Shown here: one piece after another, positions 1-12,116 of the stretch
Layout of the letters: each line of letters opens with the position of its first letter
Numbering within the stretch: the stretch's first letter is position 1
NCBI GenBank assembly: GCA_963555705.1
Contig: OY743177.1
Location: 52,652,596-52,716,595, forward strand
Direction of reading: 5' to 3'
Length of the DNA: 64,000 nucleotides
Source: Ligustrum vulgare
Taxonomy: Eukaryota; Streptophyta; Magnoliopsida; Lamiales; Oleaceae
Translations under genes and position numbers: made by a program
Notes under the pieces: model-generated
Seen by the model: only the letters and a program-made list of their open reading frames with translations
Told to the model about the DNA's origin: nothing
The model's database searches: none

Positions 1-891
1 TGTTGAAACTATAGATGTATAGTTGTTATCTTTTTACTTTTATTTACCTATAAACTCAGGAGTACGAAGTAACACATATTTCAAGTAAAAGATCAACGAA
101 TGTATTATTTCAATCTACATATTACTTTATTTATATTAGAAGATTTGAGACTTAAAATCATCGATTTCAATCATCTTTGTTCACAAAAAAATTCGGGGGT
201 GGACCCCTGGGAGGGGCCTACCCCTTCCCATATTTTTCAAACATTGCTACACTGAACAAAAATTCTGGGTCCACCACTGTCTACCATTCATTCTCCTAAA
301 ATTTACTATTCATCTAAAAAAAACTCTTTTTAAATAACACCAAACACACACTGAATCCCGAGCTTGAATTTCACAATTTTTTCAACCAGCACAGCAATGG
401 AAATACTCGAAAAGATATAAAGAAGTGGAAATAAAAGAAACATCCATACTTGCTTCACATTTCATTAGATTCCAACGGGCACGATGCTAAACGAATCAAA
501 TTTACAAAATAAAAATTAATACCATTCTGGGAAATCAAATCTGCAGATGAATAATCTGGGTCTTCAAGTTCTAGATTTGTATATAGTTGCAATGCTTCTA
601 TGGAAAGAAGCTCCTCTTGAGATAGGAGAGGCATCTTGTTAAGCAAAGTATAGCGACAAGTTTGCGACTAGAAATTGATTCCAAGGCAAAAAATCACTAC
701 CTGCAAAGTTAACAGCTTCCCCACAATTAAAACCTACGACATATAAGAGGACAAAGACTTTATAAAAGAGATCAACACTCCAATATGAAGAAACTTCAAT
801 CATACATTCCCATACACCTCAAAAGTCACAAAATAAAGAAAATAAAACTGCCAACCAGGAGCATATAATATTATTTTATAATTGTTGTGCT
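1..891. other. Intergenic flank left of the Athila-like element
   Basis: No complete gene is visible. Around 190-290 there is a G/C-rich stretch with GGTCCACCACTG that resembles the end of a degraded DNA transposon, but no partner end or target duplication was found. The rest is AT-rich, apart from a possible short exon on the minus strand described separately. Confidence 0.4.
455..646 (-). CDS. Possible exon of an unrecognised protein (63 codons)
   Basis: The minus strand has an open frame whose first part is acidic and leucine/glutamate-rich (SQEELLSIEALQLYTNLELE). Its composition looks more like protein than the surrounding AT-rich sequence. A GT donor-like site follows the residues LISQN, so the true exon may end near 533, with the rest of the frame being intron. 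No family was recognised. It could be one exon of a gene truncated by the retrotransposon at 892, or chance. No start context or partner exon supports it. Confidence 0.18.
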   Translation of the reverse strand: MLNKMPLLSQEELLSIEALQLYTNLELEDPDYSSADLISQNGINFYFVNLIRLASCPLESNEM

Positions 892-3070
892 TGATAAGTG
901 TATTTTATACACTTTTTGTGTACCTAATTTAGAATAATTTATTGTCATTTTGGAATAATTACTACATAATTGTTTGCTATTTGTTTACATTGTATAAATA
1001 TTCCCAAAATCATGATAATGAAGAAATGAAGTGGAATAATGTAAAATTTGAAGACATTTGGAGCTAAAGTGGACAAAAATGATGTTGATGTCATCAACCA
1101 AGAATTCAAAAATGAACTAATCAAAAGAAATCAAAGTTTGAAAGCTTAATTGAAGATGAATTGAAGTTTGGAAGAAGAATTGAGGTATTTTAAAAGTTTA
1201 AAGACTAAATTATTGCAATCAGAAGATGAAAGACTCACATGCAAATAAAGTTTAGGGACCTACTTAAATGTACTAGAAAAGATGAAAATTGCACTAGAAG
1301 AAATGAACTGAATAGAGATGGCAAAAAAATCCGATCCGCCCCGTCGATCCGTCGACCCGATCCGATCCGAAAAAATCCCGATCCGTGGATCGAAGGATCG
1401 AAATTTATGTGATCCGCCCCGATCCGAAAATTCACGGAGTGGATTGGGATCGGGGCTGATCCGATCCACCCCGATCCGCGATCCGACATTTTTTTTTAAT
1501 ATAATTTTTTTATCATGTATAAAAATTTAATATATAAATTTTGTAGCAAACTTTAATTTCTGGGAATAAGCTGCAATCTTTGCATTTTAAAGAAAATACA
1601 TTTTTCATGTTCTTCATTTGAAGAAAGAATTCCAATAAGTGATGGTAAAAAAACTCGATCCGTTGAATCGGCGAATCGGCCTCTATATGTCTCGTTTCAA
1701 TAAAATTAATAAAATTTAATAAAAAAAATAAAATTTCTAAATTTTTTATAAAAGATTTAATTTAAAATATATTTTAAAAAAAATTAAAAAATAATTCTGG
1801 CAGATCGGTGGACCGATCTGCCCCGACCTGAACCCGATCCGTCCTGACCCGACCCGAAATTTGACGGATCGCGGGGCGGATCCGGATCAAGCAAAAAAAT
1901 TTTGGGGCGGGGGCAGATCGGGGTCTGATCCGCCCCGTTGCCAACACTAGAACTGAATGCCCCGATCCGCCCCGTTGCCAACACTAGAACTGAATGGCAA
2001 TTCCAAACCTATCAGGCGGTCGCGCGACCGTATGCCATTTTAACAGAACCAGTTTTTGGTCACATGCATGACCACCAACTTTCGAACTGCGCGACCGCGC
2101 AGTTATCTGACCTAGAGGAAAAAAGGCTCATGCACGTTTTCAAGTTTTGTTTTACCTAAGTTTCGTGGAAAACCTATATATTGGACTTTTCATGCATGAG
2201 TTAGGAATCATTGCAAACATATTTAAGAGTCATAATTCAAGTTTCTCTCATCAAGATCTTGAAGACATGATTGAAGGCAAAGGCATGAACATAGAAGATT
2301 AACAACGGGGAACAAATTCTTGATGCAAGAGTTCTCTTCTTTGTTAATTTAATTTACTCATTATGTTTAGTTGTAATTATTTGTGTTTTTATTATTATTA
2401 TGATGCACAACTGAACTATTTGTTGGGATTAACGATATAACGTAGTTTTTTCTTTTAATTACATTGTTCAAGTTTTACGTATTAACTGCATGTGATGATT
2501 TTATTCTGTGATTAATGCGTGAATTAATTGGTCAGTAATTCATCTATTTAATGAGTTATTTTCATAATATGAGAGGTGAGTTAACGACCTAGATTTAGGA
2601 ATAAAATTCGGTAATTGAACGAGCGATAGAGATATAAGTTTTTTGTTCTTGCGATCTTAAATTAAGTTCTTGTATTTCATACACCTAATCATTACAACCT
2701 ATTGTCTAGAAACAAGGTTTACTAATTAAGTACAATTGATTTAAACCAGAGAGGGGAATTTCATATGCATATGTGAACTTGATCAATCACATTAGTAGAT
2801 TAAACTTGAAGGTGAAATTAAAAGTATTGACTATGTGAAATCGTGAAATCCCAACTTTTCATTTATGTATTTCAAAAACATACTTTGTTCTCTTGTTTGA
2901 TTGCTATTAGTTTGATTAGTTCACGTTAAAATCTTAATTTCATTTGTTCAAATAAAAGTAAGAGTTGAAATAACTTCAATAATTAATCATAATCCTTGTG
3001 GGACAATAATCCAAACTTTTAGGTCCACTTTATTACTTGGATGCAACATTGTACACTTGTGATTAGAAAA
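892..3070 (+). repeat. 5' LTR of the Athila-like element
   Basis: It begins TGATAAGTG and runs to the primer-binding site. It aligns over its whole length with 8530-9116 plus 14525-15433, apart from the 1314-1987 insertion. Shared blocks include a GGTCGCGCGACC palindrome near 2018 (again near 8975). The two LTRs differ by many substitutions, so the insertion is old. Confidence 0.85.
1314..1987. mobile_element. hAT-type non-autonomous element in the 5' LTR
   Basis: This segment is missing from the matching place in the 3' LTR. It is flanked by the 8-bp direct repeat AACTGAAT (1306-1313 and 1988-1995), the hAT target length. Its ends are short inverted repeats (AGAGATGGCAA against TTGCCAACACT). 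Inside are many GATCCG/GATCGG units and AT-rich spacers but no coding frame. The right end is duplicated: a further AACTGAAT at 1951-1958 follows an equivalent TTGCCAACACTAG end, so the last 37 bp occur twice. Confidence 0.75.
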
Positions 3071-3071
3071 T

Positions 3072-3088
3072 TGGCGTCGTTGCTGAGA
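3072..3088 (+). other. Primer-binding site (tRNA-Asp type)
   Basis: TGGCGTCGTTGCTGAGA directly follows the 5' LTR. It closely resembles the tRNA-Asp-complementary site of Athila elements (TGGCGCCGTTGCCGGGG), with a few substitutions. Confidence 0.75.
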
Positions 3089-3144
3089 ATCCAAACAATC
3101 CTCAACGTTCAAATAATCAACAACAGGAAATTGTATTGGAGCAA

Positions 3145-4101
3145 TAACAAATACCTAGGGAGCGACCTTTAAGAGATTACATGATTCCCCCAATAAACGA
3201 TATTCAAACATGTGTTGCTTTGCCTCCAATACCAGCAAACAACTATGAAATTAAAACCTCCTTGAATACACTAATCTAGCACATATGTGTCTTTCATGGT
3301 CTACATTCAGAAAACCCACATGTACATCTCAGAACTTTTCAGGAAATATGTGACATGCAAAAAATGAATGGAGTTCCAGATGAGACAGTCAAAATGAAGC
3401 TCTTCTCTTTCTCTCTTGCAGATAAAGCAAAATCAAGGTTTTATTCATTGAAAGATGAATCTGTTACATCTTGGGCCTTATTAAGTCAGAAATCTGTGAA
3501 TAAGTTCCTCCCACCCAGCCGAATGTTAAAACTTAGAAGAGAGATCTTAACTTTCAATCAACAATCAGGGGAATCGATCCTTAAGGCATGGGAAACATAC
3601 AATAAATTGCAGAGACAGTGTCCCATTCATGGTATATCTAACTGGATTTTGGTCCAACAATTTAACAATGATTTAACATATGAAAACAAAAGACATGTAG
3701 ATTCAGCAACTGGTGGTTCACTTATGGATTTGACCTATGAGCGTGTAGTTGATATTTTTGAGAAGATGACAGCTAATTGCTATCAGTGGTATTCTGATTA
3801 GGAAGTACCAAAGGCTGGAGGGATTCACGAAATGAAGAGATTTGATAGGTCAGGAAAACAACCCATACATGCAATTCAGGCAAATCAAATATATGATATT
3901 TGTTTTGATAATCATGCTTCACATAATTGTCCTGTTGCACTTCAAGGTCAACCAGGTGCAGAGCAGGAAAACTATGTAGGAAATAATCAAATGCAAAAAG
4001 GGCCATATTCTCAAATGTACAATCCAGATTGGAGAAAGGATCCTAACTCTTCTTGGTCAAATAATCAAAATGTCCAAAATTCGCCTAGATTCCAGCAGTA
4101 G
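3145..4101 (+). pseudogene. Athila/Tat-type gag pseudogene
   Basis: The translated sequence shows the Athila gag pattern: RPLRDYMIPP at the start, then FHGLHSENPHVHLRTFQEIC and a capsid core with LFSFSLADKAKSRFYSL, WALLSQKSVNKFLPPSR and ESILKAWETYNKLQRQCPIHG, ending near NCYQWYSD. The longest clean frame is 3355-3801. An upstream stop interrupts the N-terminal part near 3277, and a stop follows WYSD at 3799-3801. The next frame (3832-4101) contains a degenerate zinc-knuckle-like C-x2-D-x-H segment and a Q/N-rich tail. The product would be a virus-like-particle structural protein but cannot be made intact. Confidence 0.8.
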
Positions 4102-4449
4102 AATCTAGAACAAAATTAACCACCTTAAGTGAAAAGCGTGACAATAATAATGCAAATGATGAAAAGTCATCAGGATGAAATCAATGAATTTAAAAATCAA
4201 AATGGGGTAGTTGGCAGCTAGCAAGATTGGGAGACAGCTAGAACAGTTACAAGCAACAATAAGACAAATTCAAGGGAGTAGTTTGTGTCATCAAAACAAG
4301 GAGTGGGGATTCAATTTCTAGAAGTTCGGGTGAAGAAAACAGACAAATCAAAATAAGTCGTTGAAGGAGGAAAAGAAAAGGACTAGCAGCCAAAGGTAGT
4401 GGACCATCCTGATGAACCACAATAATCAGGTAATGAGGAGAGGACAACA

Positions 4450-5150
4450 AGGCTACCTAAGAAAGCTTATGTTCCACCACTTCCATATCTAGGGAGAGTG
4501 GCGCATCATGTTATGGATCAACAGTTCAATAAGTTTCTGGAAATATTAAAGAAGCGGCACATAAACATCTCTTTTATAGAAGCCATCAAGAATATACCAA
4601 GCTACGCTAAGTTCTTGAAGGAGGTGATGCCTAAAAAAAAAGAGGCTTGAAGATTGTGAATTGATATCCTTAAATGAGAAATGCAGTGCAATCCTATAGA
4701 AGATGCTGCCGCCTCAGCTAGAATATCCAGGGAGTTTCTATATTCCCTGCATTATTAGTGATTTAAAATTCAATAAAGTTCTATGTGATTTAGGTGCAAG
4801 CATTAATCTAATACATTTCTCTGTTTACAAGAAATTGAATTTAGGTGATCCAAAACCAAAGACAATCAGGTTGCAGCTTGTTGATTGATCTATTCAATAC
4901 TCATATAGAGTTGTAGAGGACGTGTTGATGAAAGTGAAGAAGTTCATATTTCCTGCTATTTTCGTTATTTTTTACACGGAGGAGAATGACAAGCTACCTT
5001 TGATCTTAGGGAAACCATTCCTTACTACTGCACAGAATTGATGTTGAAAAAAGGAAGGTAACCTTTAGGATTGAAAATGAACATGCGACATTTAACCTGA
5101 CTCAGATGGAGAACCATGACCAAAATATGAAGAATTGTTAAAGAATTGAG
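4450..5150 (+). pseudogene. Athila-type aspartic protease pseudogene
   Basis: Frames here read AYVPPLPYLGRVA and then KFLEILKKRHINISFIEAIK, the linker that precedes the protease in Athila polyproteins. The protease-like part follows at 4703-5040, with CDLGASINLIHFSVYKKLNL (the D-x-GAS active-site loop, with L for the usual S/T) and LPLILGKPFL (the conserved GRPFL-type strand). Several frame changes and stops (for example TGA near 4887) break it. No reverse transcriptase follows. Confidence 0.75.
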
Positions 5151-8100
5151 GTGGAACCATCATTGAGTAAGGAGGGGAAGTTTAAAGCCAAGTCACAACA
5201 TGAGGAGTTTGGGAATATTGAGAGAAAATCCAAAATTGTGGACAATGTTTCAACATCCTGTTTTAAACCACATTGAGGAATTCTTCCAAAAATCGAGCTT
5301 TAGACTTTAAACAGAGCGTTTGTTGGGAGGAAACCTAACCTTATATCATTTTCATTTTATTATTCTTTATTTACTGTTTTATTAGTAATTTATGATTTAT
5401 TTGCTTTAAAAGTTTTTGTAAGCATCATTGAATTATCATGTTTATCTTGCGTTCTTTGCATCTAATTAGAGAATTATCAAAAGCATAATCTTTTCATATA
5501 GTGTATTAGCATCAATTTCATCATAAAACTTTGGAATTGAAATTGAAAGCATATCTAGATGCATATTGATATTCAAAAGCATGTTCATTCCATTGAATTT
5601 TTTGTTTCCATTGCATGCTCGAATTGTACTGTTACATCATAAACACATGCATGGGACTTTAGTTCATGATATGAATGAGTGTACGTGATTGAGTACATCG
5701 AGAACAAGGACATTTGGAGTCAAGAATTTGAGTTTGAAATTCAAAATTACATTAAAAAAAAATTTGCTGGTGGACCACGCGGCCACGCCCATGCCAGGTG
5801 ATGGCCAAGCGTTGTTTAATGAAATTACCAGAATCTACAGAATTTAACCATGCAGCCACCAGAAGTTCTTCTGCTCGGCTACGTGGTTATCTGTAGCGTA
5901 ATTCGGCAACCTTAAACATGCAAAGGCAATTCTTTCAAATTCATAATATTCAAACTCGTTTTCTCTCCCCAAATTCACCCAACATAGCGTACCACCAAAT
6001 TTGATTTTATTCACATAAAATTGAACATTTTACAAGCTTGCATCACATTCACATCTTCCAAATGGTATGAATTTCTTCTCTACTTTACAAGTGTGCAAAT
6101 TTTTGAGGTTTTCTTACTTTTATGAAAATTTTGATTTGATAAATGATTGAGTTGTTGACTAGGCTAGAATGTTGTTTTGAATTGATTGTTAAACTTAGGT
6201 CAAAATTTTGAGATAACTTCATGCCTCAAATTCTATGATTTGTCTTTATATTTTTTAGTGTTTGTTAAAATGTTCAAGGGAAATTTTCATTGAATTTTTG
6301 CAAAATCTTTTGACCAAACTTCATCGCTTCATGTTTTACATTGATTATGTGTCATCCACTCATGATTTACATCATTACAACCGAACAAAAATTGGATTTT
6401 GAATGGTAGTCACATTTAAGCACCACATCAATGTCATCGCTACCAATGTGCATAAGTTTCAGCTTGAAGTGACCACTTAGCTACTTTGATTCAAAACCCT
6501 ATTGGACTTCAAATGTCTTAAGTTTTTGACATGTTGTAGACTTACCCCCAGTTTGGTAGCATTACTTTTTAAATCTTAATATAATTCAAAGTCAACATTT
6601 AATCTTAACCACACTTTTATGGGCCCCACAACTTTTCAACAACACATCTCATCAACTTTTATCAAAATTTACCAAAAACATGGTTTTTATCAATACACAA
6701 TGGCTTAATTATGAACTTTCATATGTCCAAATATGACTCGAAAAAATTTCAATTTTTCAAAGCTATATAGCGGTTGCATATATGTGGTCAACCATGATAA
6801 AAAAAATTTAAATTTTATGATTTGCTTTAGTTTGGGGGGCTTTGGGTATGGTTGCCTAAAATTTCTTGTGAATTTGATGTCGCTAATGAACTTGTTTCAC
6901 TTTTGCGAGGACTACACAAATTGTGACACGTCAAAATCAAGGGTGGAACAAGAGAAAGCATCCGAGTTTACATTCGAATGAAGACTCCAAATTGATGAAT
7001 TTGCGTCTTCAAACCCAGAAAGTACTTAAACCCCTCTTTTATGTGTTTTTAATTTAATCATCATATCTCTATGACATACATTAGCAATGTATACTTCTAG
7101 TTTGGGAGTGGAATCTCTTCGATTATTCATTCTTGCTTCACATTCATTCGATTATTTGGGATATATTTACTATAAAAAAAACTTGAGAATTTTGAAAATT
7201 TTGTTAACATGTTTATTGCCAGGATATAGTATGGATCAACTTGTGCTTTGGCGTAAATATTGGACAACATCAAAACATGAGTTTTATTGACAAGTTATAA
7301 CTTGTTTGATTTCATCTTCATGCGCACATAGCTATTTGTTGAATTACTACTTGTGCAGGAATATGTTTAATACATGCGGGGGTGTATTTATATAACTTAA
7401 ACTTAGGAATGACTTGTTAATCCCTAAAGTTATATCTTTAGACATCATGTTCCTATAATAGACCCAAACAACTCAAAAAGCAGTTTGGGGTGGAATGATT
7501 AGAGTATGCATGCATTGATGGGTTGAAGGTTTGAAGTTCATGATTTTGCACTTTGGTTAAAACAATTTGGTCAATGGATATAAACCAAAACTAGCATAAA
7601 AACAAAAAAAATGCTTAAGATCTTATTTTACTCTTTGTAGCATTTTTTACTCAAGCAAGTAAGCTTGTAAAGGTGTTAAAACCTAGTACCCTAAATTCAA
7701 CTAAGTTGGGAGCTATCAGCCCAAAACTCGTTACATGGGTCAATGAGAAAGTTTAAAGGAAAGTGGACTTATACATAAGATAATCAAACATCTTTAGACT
7801 TTTCTTTCTCGTCTTTGCAACTCGGGTTATTAAGTCTGAGAGATTATCTAAACCTGATGACCTAAAGTCGTCTGACCTGGGAGTCATCAACCCAAAACTC
7901 ACTAAAGGGGTCACATAAAAAGCAAACGAGAAAAGTATTGCACAAAGATGATAAGAGACAAGAAAATAAAAGAAAAAGAAAAGAAAAAGTCATCTATAAA
8001 ATAAAATGCATGGTATATGTCTTGTTGACTAAAACTGTGGAGATTAAGAATGTAAAATTGAGGATTGCTTACCATTGATCTGTTTGCATGCATGTTTCTA

Positions 8101-8529
8101 ATTCTGATATATTGTGTGGAAAAATTCAATGACAAATGTTTAAAGACCACCATAGATAAAAATCTGAGAGGCGAGAGAAAAGTAGTAAGTTGTGATCATC
8201 CATGAGCGATGAAAGCAAAATCATTAGGTTGACCACTTGGGATTCGGGCTTTATTCTGCATAATAAGCTACCCAATGTTAGGCATATCTTTGCATAAGTT
8301 TGTGTTCAACTTTGGCTATTCATACACACTTGAAAATCGGCATGAGATAACTAGAATTGTTTTACTATGTTGTTCAGAACTCTATGCTAAAGTACAACGA
8401 GATTTAGATTGTTGAGGCATATAGTGAACATGTTGGCATGAAAAAAAGAATTGTTGCTTTGCTATTTTGATTTATTAGTTTCATGCTATATTGTTCGAGG
8501 ACGAACAATAATTCTAGTTTTGGAGTATT
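5151..8529 (+). other. Post-protease noncoding region of the Athila-like element
   Basis: The usual polymerase is missing. From about 5280 the sequence has the segment that follows pol in Athila elements, then ~3 kb of AT-rich noncoding DNA. Short frames at 6733-6981 and 7087-7290 have no recognised motif, and no envelope-like gene is visible. Near 8496-8512 GTTCGAGGACGAAC precedes a weak polypurine-like stretch and the 3' LTR. A Tourist-like MITE sits at 6545-6704. Confidence 0.6.
6545..6704. mobile_element. Tourist-like MITE (degraded)
   Basis: The left end CCCCAGTTTGGTAGCATTAC follows TTA, and the right end is followed by TTA. The body (TTTTCAACAACACATCTCATC and neighbours) matches the better preserved copy at 24379-24543. 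The right inverted repeat is eroded. Confidence 0.55.
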
Positions 8530-9116
8530 TCACAATTGTATTTTATACATTATTTGTATACCTAAATTAGAATAATTTATTGTCATTCTCGAATAATTGC
8601 TACATAATTGTTTGCTATTTGTTTACATTGTAGAAATATTTCCAAAATCATGAGAATGAAGCAATGAAGTGGAATAATGTACGATTGGAAGATATTTGGA
8701 GCTAAAATGGACAAAATGGATGTTGATATCATCAACCGGGAATTCCAAGATAAGCTAATCAGAAGAAATCAATGTTTGAAAGCATAATTGAAGATTGCTT
8801 GAAGTTTAGAAGAATAATTGAGGTGTTTTGAAAGTCCAAAGATTAAATTGTTGCAATCAAAAGATGAAGGACTCACGTGCAAATAGAGTTTAGGGGCCTA
8901 CTTAAATGTACCCGAAAATATGGAAATTGTGCTGGAAGAAATGAACTGAGCGGCCACGCCAAACCTACCAGACGGTCGCGCGACCATATACCATTTTAAC
9001 AGAACCAATATTTGGTTACCTACATGGCCACCAACTTTTGAACTGCGCAGTCACGCAGTTATCTGGTCCAACGGGAAAAATTTCCATCCGCATTTTCAAG
9101 TTATTTTTTACCTAGG
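8530..9116 (+). repeat. 3' LTR of the Athila-like element, first part
   Basis: It matches 892 onward (TGTATTTTATACAT, then AATTTATTGTCATT and the following ~580 bp). It is cut at CTAGG by the inner gypsy insertion and resumes at 14525. Confidence 0.85.
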
Positions 9117-10050
9117 TGATGAGATCCCAGTCGGGGAATCTCGACAAACACGCGGAAACACACAATTAAAAATCTAGGAAAGATCTAAGACATATTAAAC
9201 GTGAAAATAAACAAGAACACAAGGAAATAAATAACGGAATTAACGATAGATCGACGATAAAACATTGACCTGACAATCACGACGCAATTAATGACGATAC
9301 GGATTGAAGAACCAAGATTGGTGAACGCCACAAGGGTTGTCAATTCCTTGATAAGTTCATTGGGTGAACGCCACAAAGATCGAATCTTTGATAAGTTCAA
9401 GAAAAAAGGGAAAAACTCAACCTTTCAATTTGGAGAATCCTCTCTCAAATAATATTAATCTCAAAACTCAAACTGTTCTTTACAATCATGAAAATGAATA
9501 TAAATAAGAAAAATAACATAGCCGCTAATTGACTTAAAATAGAATTCTAATTAAGCTAAAATACTAAAATAGGCATAATAACTTAAAAACCAAAAAGGAA
9601 ACAAAATAATTAAAAATCTCGCAAAATCTGGCCCGCTCCTCAGTTACGGTCATGAAGAATCCAGTTACGGCCGTAAAGGCCTCTCGGGTCCAAAATTGCT
9701 TCAATAGTTATGGCCGTGACGAATTTGATTACGGCTGTGAAATACCCCTGGCTTGGATGTTACGGCCGTAAGTCTGGAAATTACGGCCGTAAGCCTTGTT
9801 CTGCTGAAATTCTTCCTTTTTCCCCGAGATTTGGTTACGACCGTGATAATAGAATTTACGGACGTGAAGGACCTTCATTACGGACGTAATGACTTTTCTG
9901 CACAAGTAACTTTAATCACTTGACTCGGCTTGATCCTTTCTTCCTCCCGGCTCGTCCCCAACACGGAACTTGCTCCGTTTTCCACGTAGATCACCATCAT
10001 ACTGCCAATGTCTCGACTTTTCCCTTCGATGCCTGGTCCGGATCATATCA
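9117..10050 (-). repeat. LTR of the inner element, minus-strand copy
   Basis: Read on the minus strand it starts TGATATGATCC after the purine tract and ends CTCATCA. It aligns in inverted orientation with 13426-14437. It holds decayed copies of the ACGGCCGTAA motif at about 9640-9890. Confidence 0.8.
9640..9892. repeat. Decayed cluster of TTACGGCCGTAA motifs in the LTR
   Basis: About ten copies are spread over 250 bp. Roughly three are intact (for example near 9680, 9761 and 9781). The others carry changes such as ACGGTCATGA, ATGGCCGTGA, ACGACCGTGA and ACGGACGTGA. Many differences fit CpG decay. The matching cluster in the other LTR (13585-13855) is much better preserved. Confidence 0.75.
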
Positions 10051-11835
10051 TACTCCCTCTCTTGAAAAGGATTCGACCTCGAATCCATTTTTGGTCGGCT
10101 TTTCAAACTCCTCCTGCTTTCCTGGGCTCGATGATCATTTTTAAGCTTCGTACGATCTTTTAGACTTTTGGTCTGCTCATTTTTTCCAGTGAACTTCTTT
10201 CCCGCCTTAAGTTCATGGCTTGATTTATGTCCCTGCAAAACAAATTTAATAGAACTGGGGAGGGAATGGTTAGCTTGGTTAAGTGCAAGGCAAGAATCCT
10301 TGTACACCAATTTTTGTGCAAATAAACTCAATTTAGGGGTGGACTCTCTTTTCTTTTTCCACTCATTCTCTCCTTTTTCTGAGGTCGTGGCCTCAACACT
10401 CTTATTTCTTTTTTCAAAATCAAGCTTGGTTTTTAACTGATCCTCATGAGCCTCTTTCGGAGATAACGGAACAAGGGTAATTTTCTTCCCACCCTTCACA
10501 AATGAATACTGATTCTTAAACCCATCGTGCACTACCCTCCTATCATGTTGACATGGCCTCCCTAACAAAATATGGCCAACATGCATATGTACCACGTCAC
10601 AAACCACTCATCCTTATAACCCTCGATGGAAAAATTGACCCTAGCCTACTTATTTACCTTAATTTCTCCTGACTCGGTCAGCCATTGCAATTTATAAAGG
10701 TTCGGATGTTTTATCAGGCTCAAACCCAATTTCTCAACCAACATTGTACTAACCACATTAGTACAACTTCCCCCGTCAATCACCATACCACAAACCTTTT
10801 TACCCACTAAGCACCTAGTATGAAAGAGATTATCCATTTGCTCACCAATTTCATCCACCCTGACCCTAGTACTAAGGACACACCCATTAACAAGTGAATC
10901 TTTAATAGCATAGGTCAGCTCTTCCTCATCACTACTACTAGCTCCAACATCCACTAACTTAGGCATTCCCTTAAATTCATTCTCGGAACTAATTTCACCA
11001 TTATCACGCAAGATCATTAGCCTCCTATTTAGAAACTGGGATGCTTTATGACCCGTACCCAAGTACTTAAAACACTTAATATTTCTATCCCGAGTAGTAT
11101 GAGAATCAGAAATATTTTTACCTTTCGTTGTAGGCTCCTCCTTCCCTTTCGGGTTATGTTCAACATTGTGTTCCTGCTTCGATTATGATGTAGGATAAGA
11201 TGGTGAGTGTCTTGCTGCCCCCCTTTCGCCTTAGCTGTCTTTCCACCTTCATGGCCATATGCACCATATCCTCTAGCTCCACATAATGTTGCAGCTCAAT
11301 AACATTGGCAATATCTCTATTCAGCCCACTCAGAAACCTAGCCATCGTAACTTCCCGATCCTCCACCACGTTAGCCCAATCATCGCCACCTCCATATCCT
11401 TATGATAACCTTCTACACTCCTCGACCCCTGAGTCATTCCCTGCACCCTCTGGTAAATATCCCTATAATAATGAGTCGGCACAAACCACTTCCTCATTAT
11501 GGTTTTTAATTCACCCCAAGTCTCCGCCGTCTCCTCAAGGTTCCTCCTTCTACCCGTCACTAGTTGATCCCACCAAATATTGGCATAATCTGTGAATTCA
11601 ATTATAGCTAATTTCATCTTCTTTTTTCTGAATAATTGTGACAATCAAATATCCGTTCAACCTTGGTCTCTCAATCCAAGTACGCCTCCGGATCACTCCT
11701 ACCCTGGAACAATGGTATTTTCACTTTAATTTTCCCAAGGTAATCATCAACAACATCTCTACCCCCACGATCCCTCCTAGTTTCTTGTTCTTCGTATTCT
11801 TCGTGTCAGTTATAAATTTTCTTCAGTTTGATCCA
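9912..11835 (-). pseudogene. Gypsy gag-protease pseudogene (minus-strand half)
   Basis: From 11835 down, the frames read a gag capsid (IPLFQGRSDPEAYLD, then FTDYANIWWDQLVTGRRR and WGELKTIMRKWFVPTHYYRD) and then LSGLNRDIANVIEL. The zinc knuckle is degraded (CFKYLGTGHKASQ). The aspartic-protease-like domain follows (MVIDGGSCTNVVSTMLVEKL, then HILLGRPCQHDRRVVHDGF). A lysine-rich tail ends in NPFQEREYDMIRTRHRR, which runs into the LTR. The clean pieces are 11330-11644, 11160-11369, 10646-11062 and 9912-10607, joined only through frameshifts and stops. Pol never follows: the tail meets the purine tract and LTR directly. Confidence 0.8.
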
Positions 11836-12116
11836 TAAGAGTCAGTCCCAAAAATTCAAAAGTGTTTTTCTTGTTCGTTTCTCGTCCAAATCCAATTCCG
11901 TTTTTTCTGTCATACTCGTAGTCAAATTTTCTGGCAGATTAAAAAAAAAATTGAATATTCCGAGAATTTCTTAATTTTTTTACTTTTCGTATCTTCCATA
12001 AATTCCTTGATTGTTGATCCTTGGTTTGTTCTTGGGTGAAATTTGAAGGGATTGAGTGTGATATACGAGTGAAAATAAACACAAGAGGAATTTTTGTTTG
12101 TCTTTGAAAACTAACC

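Noticed and set aside
1235..1984. Several overlapping frames on both strands rich in Asp/Arg/Ser/Pro
   Set aside because: They come from the GATCCG repeats of the hAT element, where repetitive DNA is open in many frames.
5300..8520. Envelope-like gene of the Athila element
   Set aside because: The frames at 6733-6981 and 7087-7290 are short and show no envelope-type motif or convincing membrane pattern.
9920..10440. Plus-strand frames rich in Ser/Phe
   Set aside because: They are shadows of the minus-strand gag-protease tail and LTR start, with no motif of their own.
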